44,559 bases of DNA, from assembly GCA_001767035.1 (NCBI GenBank), contig MEKR01000071.1, positions 28,895 to 73,453 on the forward strand. The letters run 5' to 3'. The notes under the pieces are model-generated. The model was given only the letters and a program-made list of their open reading frames with translations. It was not told where the DNA came from and searched no databases. Position 1 is the first letter of the stretch, and each line of letters begins with the position of its first letter. Shown piece after piece: positions 26,805 through 34,758 of the stretch. The DNA comes from Acidobacteria bacterium RIFCSPLOWO2_02_FULL_61_28. GTDB lineage: Bacteria; Acidobacteriota; Terriglobia; 2-12-FULL-54-10. A program made the translations under genes and the position numbers.

Positions 26805-27224
26805 TCAACCGGCCTTTAGGACGGCCTCCAATTGGGGGTCTATGGCGTGTAGCAGTTCCCGCAATTTCCCGAGTGATGGGGCACGTTTGCCCTGTTCGTA
26901 CTGTGCATAAGCCGTGGGCGAGCTGGATGCGAGTCGGCGCGCCACGTCCCGCATGCTCAAGCCGTGGCAGGTGCGCTGGCGCTTCAAGAGAAAGGCGATG
27001 AGCGAATCCGGATCGTTCGCGCTCACCGTAAAGACGCCTGGCTCGCGCGAAAGCTGCGCCTGAATCTTCAATGCTTCTTTTTCCGCCTCGATCTGAATGG
27101 CGTCCTCGATCATCGCGAGGGCCTGCTTCTTGGATCTGCCCTGGGTACTAATATCGAGAAGCGGCACATATACCACCCAGCACTTCGTCTTTTCATCCTT
27201 CCAGATTCTGCCTTCCAGTTTCAC
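26805..27224 (-). CDS. hicB: HicB-family antitoxin with XRE helix-turn-helix
   Basis: From GTG 27224 the protein has 139 residues. The first 60 residues (GRIWKDEKTKCWVVYVPLLDISTQGRSKKQALAMIEDAI) form the degenerate-RNase-H HicB fold; residues 85-139 form an XRE HTH (LSMRDVARRLASSSPTAYAQYEQGKRAPSLGKL) for DNA binding. AAAGGAG lies a few bases upstream of the GTG. The start overlaps the stop of the broken hicA gene (GTGA). With the toxin inactive the antitoxin may be an orphan repressor. Confidence 0.87.
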   Translation of the reverse strand: MKLEGRIWKDEKTKCWVVYVPLLDISTQGRSKKQALAMIEDAIQIEAEKEALKIQAQLSREPGVFTVSANDPDSLIAFLLKRQRTCHGLSMRDVARRLASSSPTAYAQYEQGKRAPSLGKLRELLHAIDPQLEAVLKAG

Positions 27225-27418
27225 TTCTTCTCCTTTGGCTCCGGCGGATTCTTCCCGGCAAAGCGAATGATGCCGAGGGCGGTGAACTCGTTGATCTCCT
27301 TGTGTCGCGGCACCGCTTTGATCTCCTTGCCGTTGGTCCATTTCTCATGAGGACCTTTATTGGCGATCTGTCACCAGCCCAATTCCCTGAGTCTGCCGGT
27401 AAGGTCCCGATATTTCAT
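27221..27418 (-). pseudogene. hicA: HicA-like toxin with in-frame TGA
   Basis: From ATG 27418 the frame reads MKYRDLTGRLRELGW, then TGA at codon 16 (27371-27373), then QIANKGPHEKWTNGKEIKAV and NEFTALGIIRFAGKN, ending at TGA 27221-27223. Both parts are plainly HicA: the dsRNA-binding-like fold with its His in GPHEKW. In homologues the interrupted position is usually Arg or a similar residue, so a CGA-to-TGA change is the simplest cause. Other genes in the window use TGA as a normal stop, so recoding is unlikely. The toxin is probably inactive unless read-through occurs or the base is a sequencing error. Confidence 0.78.
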
Positions 27419-27427
27419 ATTCTACAG

Positions 27428-27447
27428 TGTACATCATCCGATGTACA
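27428..27447. promoter_or_regulatory. Inverted repeat upstream of hicA, candidate HicB operator
   Basis: TGTACATC-ATCC-GATGTACA is a perfect 8-bp inverted repeat with a 4-nt spacer, 9 bp upstream of the hicA start. On the minus strand TTGTAC and TAGAAT could be a -35 and -10 pair spaced 18 bp, but that would start transcription inside hicA, so the promoter reading is doubtful. Confidence 0.55.
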
Positions 27448-27453
27448 ATAGCG

Positions 27454-27490
27454 GGTAGCGCAGAGTTTGCGCTTTCTCAAACTCTGCTGC
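27454..27490 (+). repeat. Hairpin repeat copy 2, 5' side of hicAB
   Basis: Perfect 10-bp stem GCAGAGTTTG...CAAACTCTGC in a unit starting GGTAGCG. It stands exactly where the kinase remnant loses similarity. Direct copy of 26734-26771. Confidence 0.78.
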
Positions 27491-27594
27491 TGTCGCTTGT
27501 TGTCGCGGGCGTGATAGACCTCGCCCATCCCGCCCACACCGAGCAGCGCAAGGATTTCGTATTGGCCGAGAAGCGTGCCGGGTTTCAGCTGCAT

Positions 27595-27895
27595 AAGTTC
27601 CCCCCGAATGACAAGTATTCTATCCGCAGATTACACAGATTGCGCAGATTCTTTACGAGCTAGGAAATCAGAAGACAGAAGTCAGTCAGGAGTCAGAATC
27701 CGAGCCGCGTCCCACCCCGGCCCGCCGGGGCAGGCCGTAAGCAAGCGGACAGAAAGCAGTGGTTAGTGGATAGGGATTAGTGGTCAGTGGAAAGCGAATC
27801 CGGTCATGCCAGAAATCCGAGCCAATCGAGAGATTTGACCGCTTCGTTGGTCTCGTGTAATCTGCCCCCGCGCTCTCATCCGGGGAGGAGTACAG
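27595..27895. other. 301-bp intergenic region before mreD
   Basis: Divergent region between the kinase remnant and mreD. It contains CAGATTACACAGATT words (about 27617-27650), a third member of the GAGCCGCG repeat (about 27697-27770) with GTGGTTAGTGG words, and a candidate mreD promoter at 27835-27863. No gene was found. Confidence 0.55.
27835..27863 (+). promoter_or_regulatory. Candidate promoter of the mreD-mrdA-rodA operon
   Basis: TTGACC (27835-27840), 17-bp spacer, TAATCT (27858-27863). It is the only good box pair in front of mreD; the start would be near 27870, giving a leader of about 26 nt that contains the GGGGAGGAG ribosome site. Confidence 0.45.
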
Positions 27896-28414
27896 GTGTC
27901 TGTGTGGTCCACACCGTCGCGCAAGGGGGAAGTGCATCGCCTTCCGTTCGCGGCGATACTGGTGATCTCGTTTCTGGCGGTGTCGCTGCAAAGCTATCTG
28001 CCATTGCATCTGAGCGTTGTGACTATCCTCGACCTGCCGCTGCTGGTGGTGATCTATTTTGCGTTGGCGCGGCGCAGTCCCGTTCCGGCGCTTTTCGGCG
28101 GTGCTTTGATCGGGATGGCCCAGGATAGTTTGACGCGCGGGCCGATCGGATTATTCGGAGCGGTGAAGACGGTTATCGGATATGTGACCTCCGCGGTGAG
28201 CGTCCACCTGGACACGGAGAGCACCGGCGTTCGGTTCCTAACTATCTTTTTTCTCTATGGGTTACACTTCGGACTGCTGTATTTTTTGGGGGCCGTCCTG
28301 TTGAGCCAGCCGATTGAAGTGGGCATTCAGGAACGTCTGCTCGGGGCGCTTGTCAATGCCCTAGTCGGTGTGCTACTATTTAAGTTACTGGATCGGTTCA
28401 GAAAGACCGCGTGA
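27896..28414 (+). CDS. mreD: Rod shape-determining protein MreD
   Basis: A 172-residue polytopic inner-membrane protein starting at GTG with GGGGAGGAG upstream. Hydrophobic segments begin at about residues 17, 40, 61, 84, 112 and 141. LDLPLLVVIYFALARRSPVPALFGGALIGMAQDS matches the MreD signature region. MreD helps the elongasome that builds lateral cell-wall peptidoglycan. PBP2 and RodA genes follow, but mreB and mreC are not upstream as they usually are; repeats and a TA module sit there instead. Confidence 0.88.
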   Translation: MSVWSTPSRKGEVHRLPFAAILVISFLAVSLQSYLPLHLSVVTILDLPLLVVIYFALARRSPVPALFGGALIGMAQDSLTRGPIGLFGAVKTVIGYVTSAVSVHLDTESTGVRFLTIFFLYGLHFGLLYFLGAVLLSQPIEVGIQERLLGALVNALVGVLLFKLLDRFRKTA

Positions 28415-28479
28415 TGGCGGCTTGCTGGGACGGATCGCAGGGTCTTCTAAGTTGTTGAGAGTGGAAGCGGTTTACCCAA

Positions 28480-30378
28480 ATGGAGTTTGCCGAGAAGGAA
28501 ACTCGCTTCGCCGCCCGTAGGCTTGTCTGGCTGCAATGGGGCGTCGTGCTGGTTTTCCTGTTACTGATCAGTGGTTTTTGGCGGCTCCAAATCCTCGACC
28601 CCGAGTACTACACCCGCCTCGCCGAACGCAACCACATCAAAGAGTTGCCGATTCCTGCGCCCCGCGGCCGCATTCTCGACCGCAATGGCCGGGTCCTGGT
28701 GGACAATTATCCTTCCTTCAGCATCGTCGCGCAGTGGGGAGACTCGAAGAAGCTCGAAGAGCACTTGACGGGCATTGCGGAAGGGTTAGGGATGGAGCCG
28801 GCCGAGCTAGCCCGGCGCATCGAGAGCGCCCGGCGCAAGGCTCCGCTCCGTCCGATTCTTGTGCGGGAGAAAGCTTCCTGGCAGGACGTCGCGTTCATCG
28901 AGGCTCACCGCAGCGAGTATCCGGGTCTGGATTTGATGACCGTGCAGACTCGCCTTTATCCCCCGAACGCGTTTGCGGCGCATTTGTTGGGGTATGTCGG
29001 CGAAGTGTCGGAAAATGATTTGGATTTGCCCGAACTGGCTCTGCTGGAGCCGGGCGATTCTGTCGGCAAGGCGGGCATCGAACGTCAGTACAGCGATATT
29101 CTGCAAGGAACCGATGGGGCCCGTCGCGTCGTTGTAAATACGTTCGGCACAGAGATGGCCGTGCTGGACGCGCGCTCCCCCACGCCCGGAAAAGATCTCC
29201 GGCTCACGATAGACTATGACCTGCAAGCCGTTGCGGAGCAGGGTTTCCAGGAGGAGAGCGGAGCACTCATCGCGCTCGACCCGCGGACCGGGGAAGTGCT
29301 GGCCCTGGTGAGTCGTCCGACCTTCGATCCGAACCTGTTTACGAGCGGAATTTCCAGACAGGATTGGGTCCGCTTGGTTACGGACCCGAACAATCCTCTG
29401 GTGAACCGGGCGATCCAGGCGCAGTTGGCTCCGGGTTCGATCTTCAAAATAATCCTGGCGTCGGCGGCACTGGAGTCCGGAGTGGCGCGGGAAGACACCA
29501 GTTTCTATTGTCCCGGCGGGGCGTCCTTCTATGGACGCTATTTCAAATGCTGGCAAACGAAGGGACATGGGCGCGTGAACCTGCACCAGGCCATCGTGCA
29601 CTCCTGCGACGTGTTCTTCTACAACCTTGGTAAGAACCTGGGCGTGGAACGCATCGCTGATTACGCGGGACAGTTCGGCTTGGGGCGGAGGACGGGGATT
29701 GACCTGCCGCACGAAGAAGTCGGCACCGTTCCCTCTCCGGAGTGGAAAGAGCGGGTCTTCCGGGAGGAGTGGTATGCGGGCGAAACGATCTCGCTGGCGA
29801 TCGGGCAAGGAGCGTTGACGGTTACCCCATTGCAAGTGGCCTACAGCACGGGCGGAATCGCGTCGGGAGGCTATTTTGCCCGGCCGCGTCTGGTCTTGCC
29901 TCAGGAACTGGCGGCTCGCGGCCGAAAAGTTCTCCCCGGCGCGGGAGTGCGAGTGGCGTTGCAGGAAGCGACCGTGGCAGCGGTCACCGATGCTCTCTAC
30001 GGCGTGGTCAACGAGGGTGGCACCGGTGGCCGGGCGCGCATCGCCGGACTGGATGTGGGCGGGAAGACCGGCACGGCGCAAATTGCCAGCATAAAGGCTG
30101 CCCGAACCGCCCGGGAAGCGGGACTACGTCTGAGGGACAACGCTTGGTTTGTGGGTCTGGCGCCGCGACGCAATCCGGAGATCGTGGTCGTGGTTCTATA
30201 CCAGGGCGGGGAACACGGCTATCTGGCCGCCCCGCTGGCGCGCGATGTCATCAAGACGTACTTTGACAAGAAGAACGGGATCCGTCCGCAGTTGGCCATC
30301 CAGGCGGAACCGAACAAACAGGCGGCCGTTCTTGCTCCAACGGCGTCTCAGGTGGAAAGGAGCCGCGAGGGTCTGTGA
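28480..30378 (+). CDS. mrdA: Penicillin-binding protein 2 (elongation transpeptidase)
   Basis: A 632-residue class B PBP. One membrane helix (about 16-34), the dimerisation domain with RGRILDRNGRVL, then the transpeptidase: SxxK in PGSIFK (Ser about 318), SxN-type HSCDVFFYN (about 375; Asp takes the Asn place) and KTGT (about 528). It crosslinks lateral-wall peptidoglycan in the periplasm with RodA. The GTG start of rodA overlaps its stop by 4 bp. Confidence 0.95.
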   Translation: MEFAEKETRFAARRLVWLQWGVVLVFLLLISGFWRLQILDPEYYTRLAERNHIKELPIPAPRGRILDRNGRVLVDNYPSFSIVAQWGDSKKLEEHLTGIAEGLGMEPAELARRIESARRKAPLRPILVREKASWQDVAFIEAHRSEYPGLDLMTVQTRLYPPNAFAAHLLGYVGEVSENDLDLPELALLEPGDSVGKAGIERQYSDILQGTDGARRVVVNTFGTEMAVLDARSPTPGKDLRLTIDYDLQAVAEQGFQEESGALIALDPRTGEVLALVSRPTFDPNLFTSGISRQDWVRLVTDPNNPLVNRAIQAQLAPGSIFKIILASAALESGVAREDTSFYCPGGASFYGRYFKCWQTKGHGRVNLHQAIVHSCDVFFYNLGKNLGVERIADYAGQFGLGRRTGIDLPHEEVGTVPSPEWKERVFREEWYAGETISLAIGQGALTVTPLQVAYSTGGIASGGYFARPRLVLPQELAARGRKVLPGAGVRVALQEATVAAVTDALYGVVNEGGTGGRARIAGLDVGGKTGTAQIASIKAARTAREAGLRLRDNAWFVGLAPRRNPEIVVVVLYQGGEHGYLAAPLARDVIKTYFDKKNGIRPQLAIQAEPNKQAAVLAPTASQVERSREGL

Positions 30379-31463
30379 GCCGTCTGGTTTCCTGGAGAGA
30401 TTCTGACTGGGTCTTGTTGAGTGTTCTGGCGCTCATCGCCGGGATGGGGATTGTGCAGATTTACAGCACCACCGCCGGCACCCGGTTCGCGGGCGTCCAG
30501 ATCAAGCAAATCTATTGGGTGTTGTTGGGCATCGGCTTGCTGTTGATCTTTTCCTTTTACGATTATCACGATTTGCTGAATTATGCGCCCTGGTTCTATT
30601 TCGTGGTTCTCTGTCTTTTGGCGGGGACGCTGCTCCTGGGCAGCGAGGTGGGAGGCGCCCGCCGCTGGATTCGGGTCGGCGGATTTGGTTTTCAGGTTTC
30701 GGAATTCGCGAAGCTGGCCATCATCTTCTTGCTGGCGCGATTCTTTGGCGAGTCCCAAGTCGAGGAGGTGAGCCTCGCGGACCTGTGGAAAGTGACGGTT
30801 GCCGTCGGAATCCCATTCGTCCTGATCGCGGTGCAGCCGGATTTGGGAACCGCCCTGACCCTCGTTCCCATCGCCTTGACTGCCTTGTTCCTGGCCGGGT
30901 TGCGGCTCCGCTTTTTTGCGGCCATGGTCCTGATCGGCGTGCTGGCTCTGCCCGTCGCCCTCCATTTCATGAAGCCCTACCAGAAAGCCCGGATTTCCAA
31001 CTTTCTGAACCCCGAGCAGGACCCCAAACATTCCGGGTATCAGGTTCTGCAATCGAAAATCGCCGTGGGTTCCGGGCAACTCTGGGGCAAGGGAACCGCC
31101 CAGGGCACGCAAACGCAATTGCGGTTTTTGCCCGTGCCGCACACCGATTTCATCTTCGCGGCCTACGCGGAGGAGCACGGATTTTTTGGCGTCCTATTCG
31201 CTCTGCTGCTTTATTTCATTGCCTTGTTGCGACTGGTGTATAACGCCCAGACAGCCTCCGATGCGGCAGGCATGTTCCTGGTGACAGGGGTCTTGGGTGT
31301 GTGTACGTTTCAGGTGTTGGTGAACGTGGGAATGGTGGTCGGGTATCTGCCGGTCACCGGGATTCCCCTTCCATTGATGAGCTACGGCGGATCGTCCGTG
31401 GTGTTTACGTGTGTGGCGATGGGTTTGGTAAACAGCGTGCGAATCCGCCGGTTCGTGAACTGA
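30375..31463 (+). CDS. rodA: RodA peptidoglycan glycosyltransferase (SEDS)
   Basis: A 362-residue multi-pass protein of the SEDS family. The catalytic-region Asp lies in QPDLGTALTL; the end of the sequence, PVTGIPLPLMSYGGSSVVFTCVAMGLVNSVRI, is the classic SEDS C-terminus. It polymerises lipid II together with PBP2 during elongation. Start GTG 30375 in overlap with mrdA. Confidence 0.95.
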   Translation: MSRLVSWRDSDWVLLSVLALIAGMGIVQIYSTTAGTRFAGVQIKQIYWVLLGIGLLLIFSFYDYHDLLNYAPWFYFVVLCLLAGTLLLGSEVGGARRWIRVGGFGFQVSEFAKLAIIFLLARFFGESQVEEVSLADLWKVTVAVGIPFVLIAVQPDLGTALTLVPIALTALFLAGLRLRFFAAMVLIGVLALPVALHFMKPYQKARISNFLNPEQDPKHSGYQVLQSKIAVGSGQLWGKGTAQGTQTQLRFLPVPHTDFIFAAYAEEHGFFGVLFALLLYFIALLRLVYNAQTASDAAGMFLVTGVLGVCTFQVLVNVGMVVGYLPVTGIPLPLMSYGGSSVVFTCVAMGLVNSVRIRRFVN

Positions 31464-32052
31464 CTCTAGAGGGAGATGTTGAAGGTCCATCATTCGGATT
31501 GATAGTTATTCAATCACAGCAAGCGTGCGGCCGCCGCGAGCAAGGACCCAGGCAGGAAGCCAGCGGGGATTGGTCCGGAGACGGTGGCCGCCGCTGTACA
31601 AAGAATGTCGGAGGGATTACGGTTCAGGACTCCGAAACAATTTTCGAAACACGAGGTTGAACAGTACGCATCCGGAAAGGCCGACGGGGCCTTGGAAGAG
31701 TTAGGGACTGCGACGGAGAGCCGGTGAGGGCTTTCCCGGGTAGCAAAGCATTGTCCGGAATTCTCGGAGCGACAGAACAAGATTCGGTACGAGAGAACAT
31801 TCGGGATGGGAAGCCGGCCGCGGAAGCTCGGAGCGTTGGATTGCGCATGGTTCCGGGCGGCAACGGCAGGCGATGCCGGCTTCGACCGAATGAACGACAG
31901 GGATTCGCCGCGGCGCAAGAGAACGGGCCGCAGGAGCCGAACCCGATCAGTTTCCACCGCTCGCTCTGAGAATCTGTCTATCCCTCGCAGCTTTCCCCCA
32001 GACTGTTTCCAGCGTGTCCCGCCCCGCGTTCTGCGAAGCCCAAGGAGCAGGC
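31464..32052 (+). other. 589-nt untranslated stretch before rng
   Basis: No open frame here has a family match, a ribosome site or plausible codon use. The stretch lies between rodA and the well-supported start of the RNase E/G gene. Several short complementary words (for example TCCGGAATTCTCGGA near 31754, GCCGG/CCGGC pairs) suggest structure. It could be a regulatory leader of rng, an unrecognised small RNA, or a decayed gene. I could not match RNase P RNA, tmRNA, 6S or SRP RNA landmarks. Confidence 0.45.
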
Positions 32053-34620
32053 ATGACAAAAGAATTAGTGGTGTCGTCTTCCAGCCACGAAACCAAAGTG
32101 GCCATCCTGGAAGACAACCAGGTGGTGGAAGTCTACTTCGAACGACTCAAGGAATATGGCCTGGCAGGAAGCATCTATAAAGGGCGGGTCACGCGCGTCC
32201 TTCCGGGAATGCAGTCGGCGTTTGTGGATGTCGGACTGGAGCGGGACGCCTTCCTCTATGTTTCCGACTTTTTTGAAGACACCGAGGAGTACGAGAAGAT
32301 CGTTTCCTCGGTGGAAGACAAAGTGATCAAAATGGAGGAAAGCCGCCCGGTGGAGGCGAGTCCCGTGGAAGCGACGGTGATCCCTCCCCCAGTAGCCCGA
32401 CCGGAACCTCCTCGGGTTTCCGAGCCGTCCCCCCCGGAGAAATCCGCGATTCCGGGCAAGGAACCCTACCCGTCTTCGCGCCGCTCGCGCCGTCACCGGC
32501 CCCGCCGGAAAGGCTTTCCGGAATCCAAGTATTCGCGCCAGGATGTCCCCGGCGCTCCGGAGAGGCCGGAGAGACCCGAGAGACCCGAGAGATCAGAAAG
32601 GCCTCAGAGACCAGAAAGACCGGAGCGGCCTCCCGCAGAATCAGTTTCCACGCCGACGATCTTGCCGGGCGAATCCTTGGCCAAGTACCGGGGTCGGGGG
32701 GCGACTTCGGATGTACAACCGGCCCCCGAAGCGGAACTTTCCGCGACGGTGCAGTCTCCTTCAGAACCAGGACCGCCGGAAACCGTCCATCCTGGAACGG
32801 AGTTGTCCCTTCCGGAGACACGGGAGTCACACGACGCTTTTCCGGAAGCCCAGGCCGGGACGGCTGAGGGGCCGCCCGCAGCGAACCTTCCCACTGTGCC
32901 GCAACTCGTGTCGGCCGCTTTCGAGGAACTGCCTGCCTCCCCAGCGACGGTGGTTGGAATGGGAATGGAATCCGGTGTAATCATTTCCGCGGAAACCGCC
33001 CGGGCGGAGCCGGTGGCCCCGGCGCCGGAAGAGAAGACATCGCCTGCCTGGCAGGCGATGGCGCCCGAATTGCCTCCCATCGAGGAAAAGTCGGTAGAGG
33101 TGGAAGTGCTGGAATCGCTGGCGGACCAGCCACCGGCCGCGCCCGAAGAAATTAGGGAGATGTTGTCGGAGGACGAGACGCCGGTTCTGGCTCCTTTCCC
33201 GGAAGAAATCCCTGAGGGCGAAGAAGGGGAGCCTGCCCCGGTCGAGGGCGAAGCACGCGCGCCCGAAGCGCCGGGGTCGCCCCAGCCCCAGCAGGCGTTT
33301 GTCCGCGACGGCCATCGGAATCCCCGGTACATGCGGAAAGCCCGCTGGATGGCTCGACGAGAAGGACGAACGGATGCGCCTCCCCGAAGCAGCAGCCCCC
33401 GCGAGCGGACGGCCCCCGCGCCGCAGATCGCCGATTTGCTCAAAGAAGGCCAGGAAATCATCGTACAAATCGCCAAGGAGCCTCTCGGCAAAAAAGGCGC
33501 TCGCATCACGTCCCACATTGCCTTGCCCGGCCGCTATCTGGTCTACATGCCCACGGTCGGTCATGTGGGCGTCTCGCACAAGATCGCTTCCGATGAAGAA
33601 CGGCAGCGGCTGAAACGGATCATCCAGGCCCACAGTCAGGACATTCCGGGCGGCTTTATCGTGCGCACGGCGGGAGAAGGCCGGAGCGAGGAAGAGTTGC
33701 GGCAAGATATCCTGTTTCTGGCCAATTTGTGGGCCGACATCAAGGCGCAGGCGGAGAAGGCGAAGGCGCCCGCCCTGCTCCATCACGATTTGGACCTGGT
33801 GCAGCGGATCTTGCGGGACCAACTGTCGGAAGAGTTCACCACGGTCTGGGTGGACAACGAATCGGAATACGAGCGGCTGGTGAATTGGGTCAGCCGCTTC
33901 CAGCCGTCGTTGGTGGGCCGCGTGAAACTGTACACCAAGGACATCCCGCTGTTTGAGCAGATGGGCGTCCAGGAGGAGATCAACAAGGCGCTGAAGTCCA
34001 AAATCTGGCTCAAGTCCGGCGGCTACATTGTGATCAATCAGACGGAGGCCCTGGTGGCGATTGACGTCAACACGGGGAAGTTTGTGGGCAAGTCCAGCCG
34101 CCTGGAGGACACCATCGTCAAGACCAACGTGGATGCGATTCAGGAAATTGTGCGCCAGATCCGCCTGCGCGACTTGGGCGGCATTCTGGTCATTGACTTC
34201 ATTGACATGGACGAGCGCAAGAACCGGCTGAGAGTGATGGCAGCTCTGGAGGATGCCTTGCGAGCCGACCGGGCTCCCTCGAAGATCCTGTCCTTCAATG
34301 AATTTGGTTTGGTCGCCATCACCAGAAAACGGGTCCGGCAATCGCTCGAGCGGACCCTGGGCCAGCACTGCGCCAACTGCGGCGGCTCCGGCTTTGTCAA
34401 GACCCCCGCCACAATCTGCTCCGAGATTTACACCGAAGCACGCAAACGGGCCCGGGAACTGGCAGGCAAACAGGTCACGCTGCGGGTGAATCCGGAAGTG
34501 GGGAAGGCGCTGAAGGCGCGCGACAACACCATCCTCCCGGAAATCGAGGAAATGTTCGGCAAACCCGTCCTGGTCCGCAACGACCCGGCCATGCATATCG
34601 AAAACTTTGACTTTGAATAG
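32053..34620 (+). CDS. rng: Ribonuclease E/G with large insertion in the S1 domain
   Basis: From ATG 32053 (AAGGAG five bases upstream) the protein has 855 residues. The S1 domain begins normally (GSIYKGRVTRVLPGMQSAFVD, about 36-56), is interrupted after about residue 75 by some 380 Pro/Glu-rich residues, then resumes at IADLLKEGQEIIVQIAKEP (about 457). The catalytic domain has AIDVNTGKFVGKS (Asp about 670), VIDFIDMDERK (about 714) and the zinc-link CANCGGSG (about 773). It cuts single-stranded AU-rich RNA in rRNA processing and mRNA decay. The insertion contains an ERP tripeptide repeat (32563-32634) and is likely disordered. The usual family core is about 500 residues. Confidence 0.93.
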   Translation: MTKELVVSSSSHETKVAILEDNQVVEVYFERLKEYGLAGSIYKGRVTRVLPGMQSAFVDVGLERDAFLYVSDFFEDTEEYEKIVSSVEDKVIKMEESRPVEASPVEATVIPPPVARPEPPRVSEPSPPEKSAIPGKEPYPSSRRSRRHRPRRKGFPESKYSRQDVPGAPERPERPERPERSERPQRPERPERPPAESVSTPTILPGESLAKYRGRGATSDVQPAPEAELSATVQSPSEPGPPETVHPGTELSLPETRESHDAFPEAQAGTAEGPPAANLPTVPQLVSAAFEELPASPATVVGMGMESGVIISAETARAEPVAPAPEEKTSPAWQAMAPELPPIEEKSVEVEVLESLADQPPAAPEEIREMLSEDETPVLAPFPEEIPEGEEGEPAPVEGEARAPEAPGSPQPQQAFVRDGHRNPRYMRKARWMARREGRTDAPPRSSSPRERTAPAPQIADLLKEGQEIIVQIAKEPLGKKGARITSHIALPGRYLVYMPTVGHVGVSHKIASDEERQRLKRIIQAHSQDIPGGFIVRTAGEGRSEEELRQDILFLANLWADIKAQAEKAKAPALLHHDLDLVQRILRDQLSEEFTTVWVDNESEYERLVNWVSRFQPSLVGRVKLYTKDIPLFEQMGVQEEINKALKSKIWLKSGGYIVINQTEALVAIDVNTGKFVGKSSRLEDTIVKTNVDAIQEIVRQIRLRDLGGILVIDFIDMDERKNRLRVMAALEDALRADRAPSKILSFNEFGLVAITRKRVRQSLERTLGQHCANCGGSGFVKTPATICSEIYTEARKRARELAGKQVTLRVNPEVGKALKARDNTILPEIEEMFGKPVLVRNDPAMHIENFDFE

Positions 34621-34758
34621 ACACGCGCTCCGGCAACGGATGGCGAAATAGACTTTCACTGTGCCCGCGTATCCCCACTCTTTTAGAAGCACCTCTCGGG
34701 AAAGCACGATCGCGGAACTGACCAGACGACGGTTCGACCCAGACTTAGGAAGGTCCCG

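Larger units (their letters stand above)
27415..27594 (-). pseudogene. Truncated start of a Ser/Thr protein kinase
   Basis: From ATG 27594, preceded by GGGGGGA, the frame begins MQLKPGTLLGQYEILALLGV and GGMGEVYHARDNK, the glycine-rich loop start of Acidobacteriota-type Pkn2 kinases. Kinase similarity ends at about 27496. The frame then runs through the hairpin repeat (27454-27490) and stops at 27415, overlapping the hicA start by 4 bp. The catalytic Lys and all later motifs are missing, so this 59-codon ORF is a remnant. Confidence 0.78.

Noticed and set aside
27371-27373. Recoded TGA (selenocysteine or an alternative code) in hicA
   Set aside because: TGA is an ordinary stop for several genes in the window, no SECIS-like hairpin follows, and HicA does not use selenocysteine.
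31464-32052. RNase P RNA, tmRNA, 6S RNA or SRP RNA before rng
   Set aside because: None of the conserved landmark sequences of these RNAs could be found, so it is left as an uncharacterised stretch.
32563-32637. Tandem repeat as a possible CRISPR or VNTR
   Set aside because: It is an in-frame Glu-Arg-Pro coding repeat inside rng, with no spacer structure.
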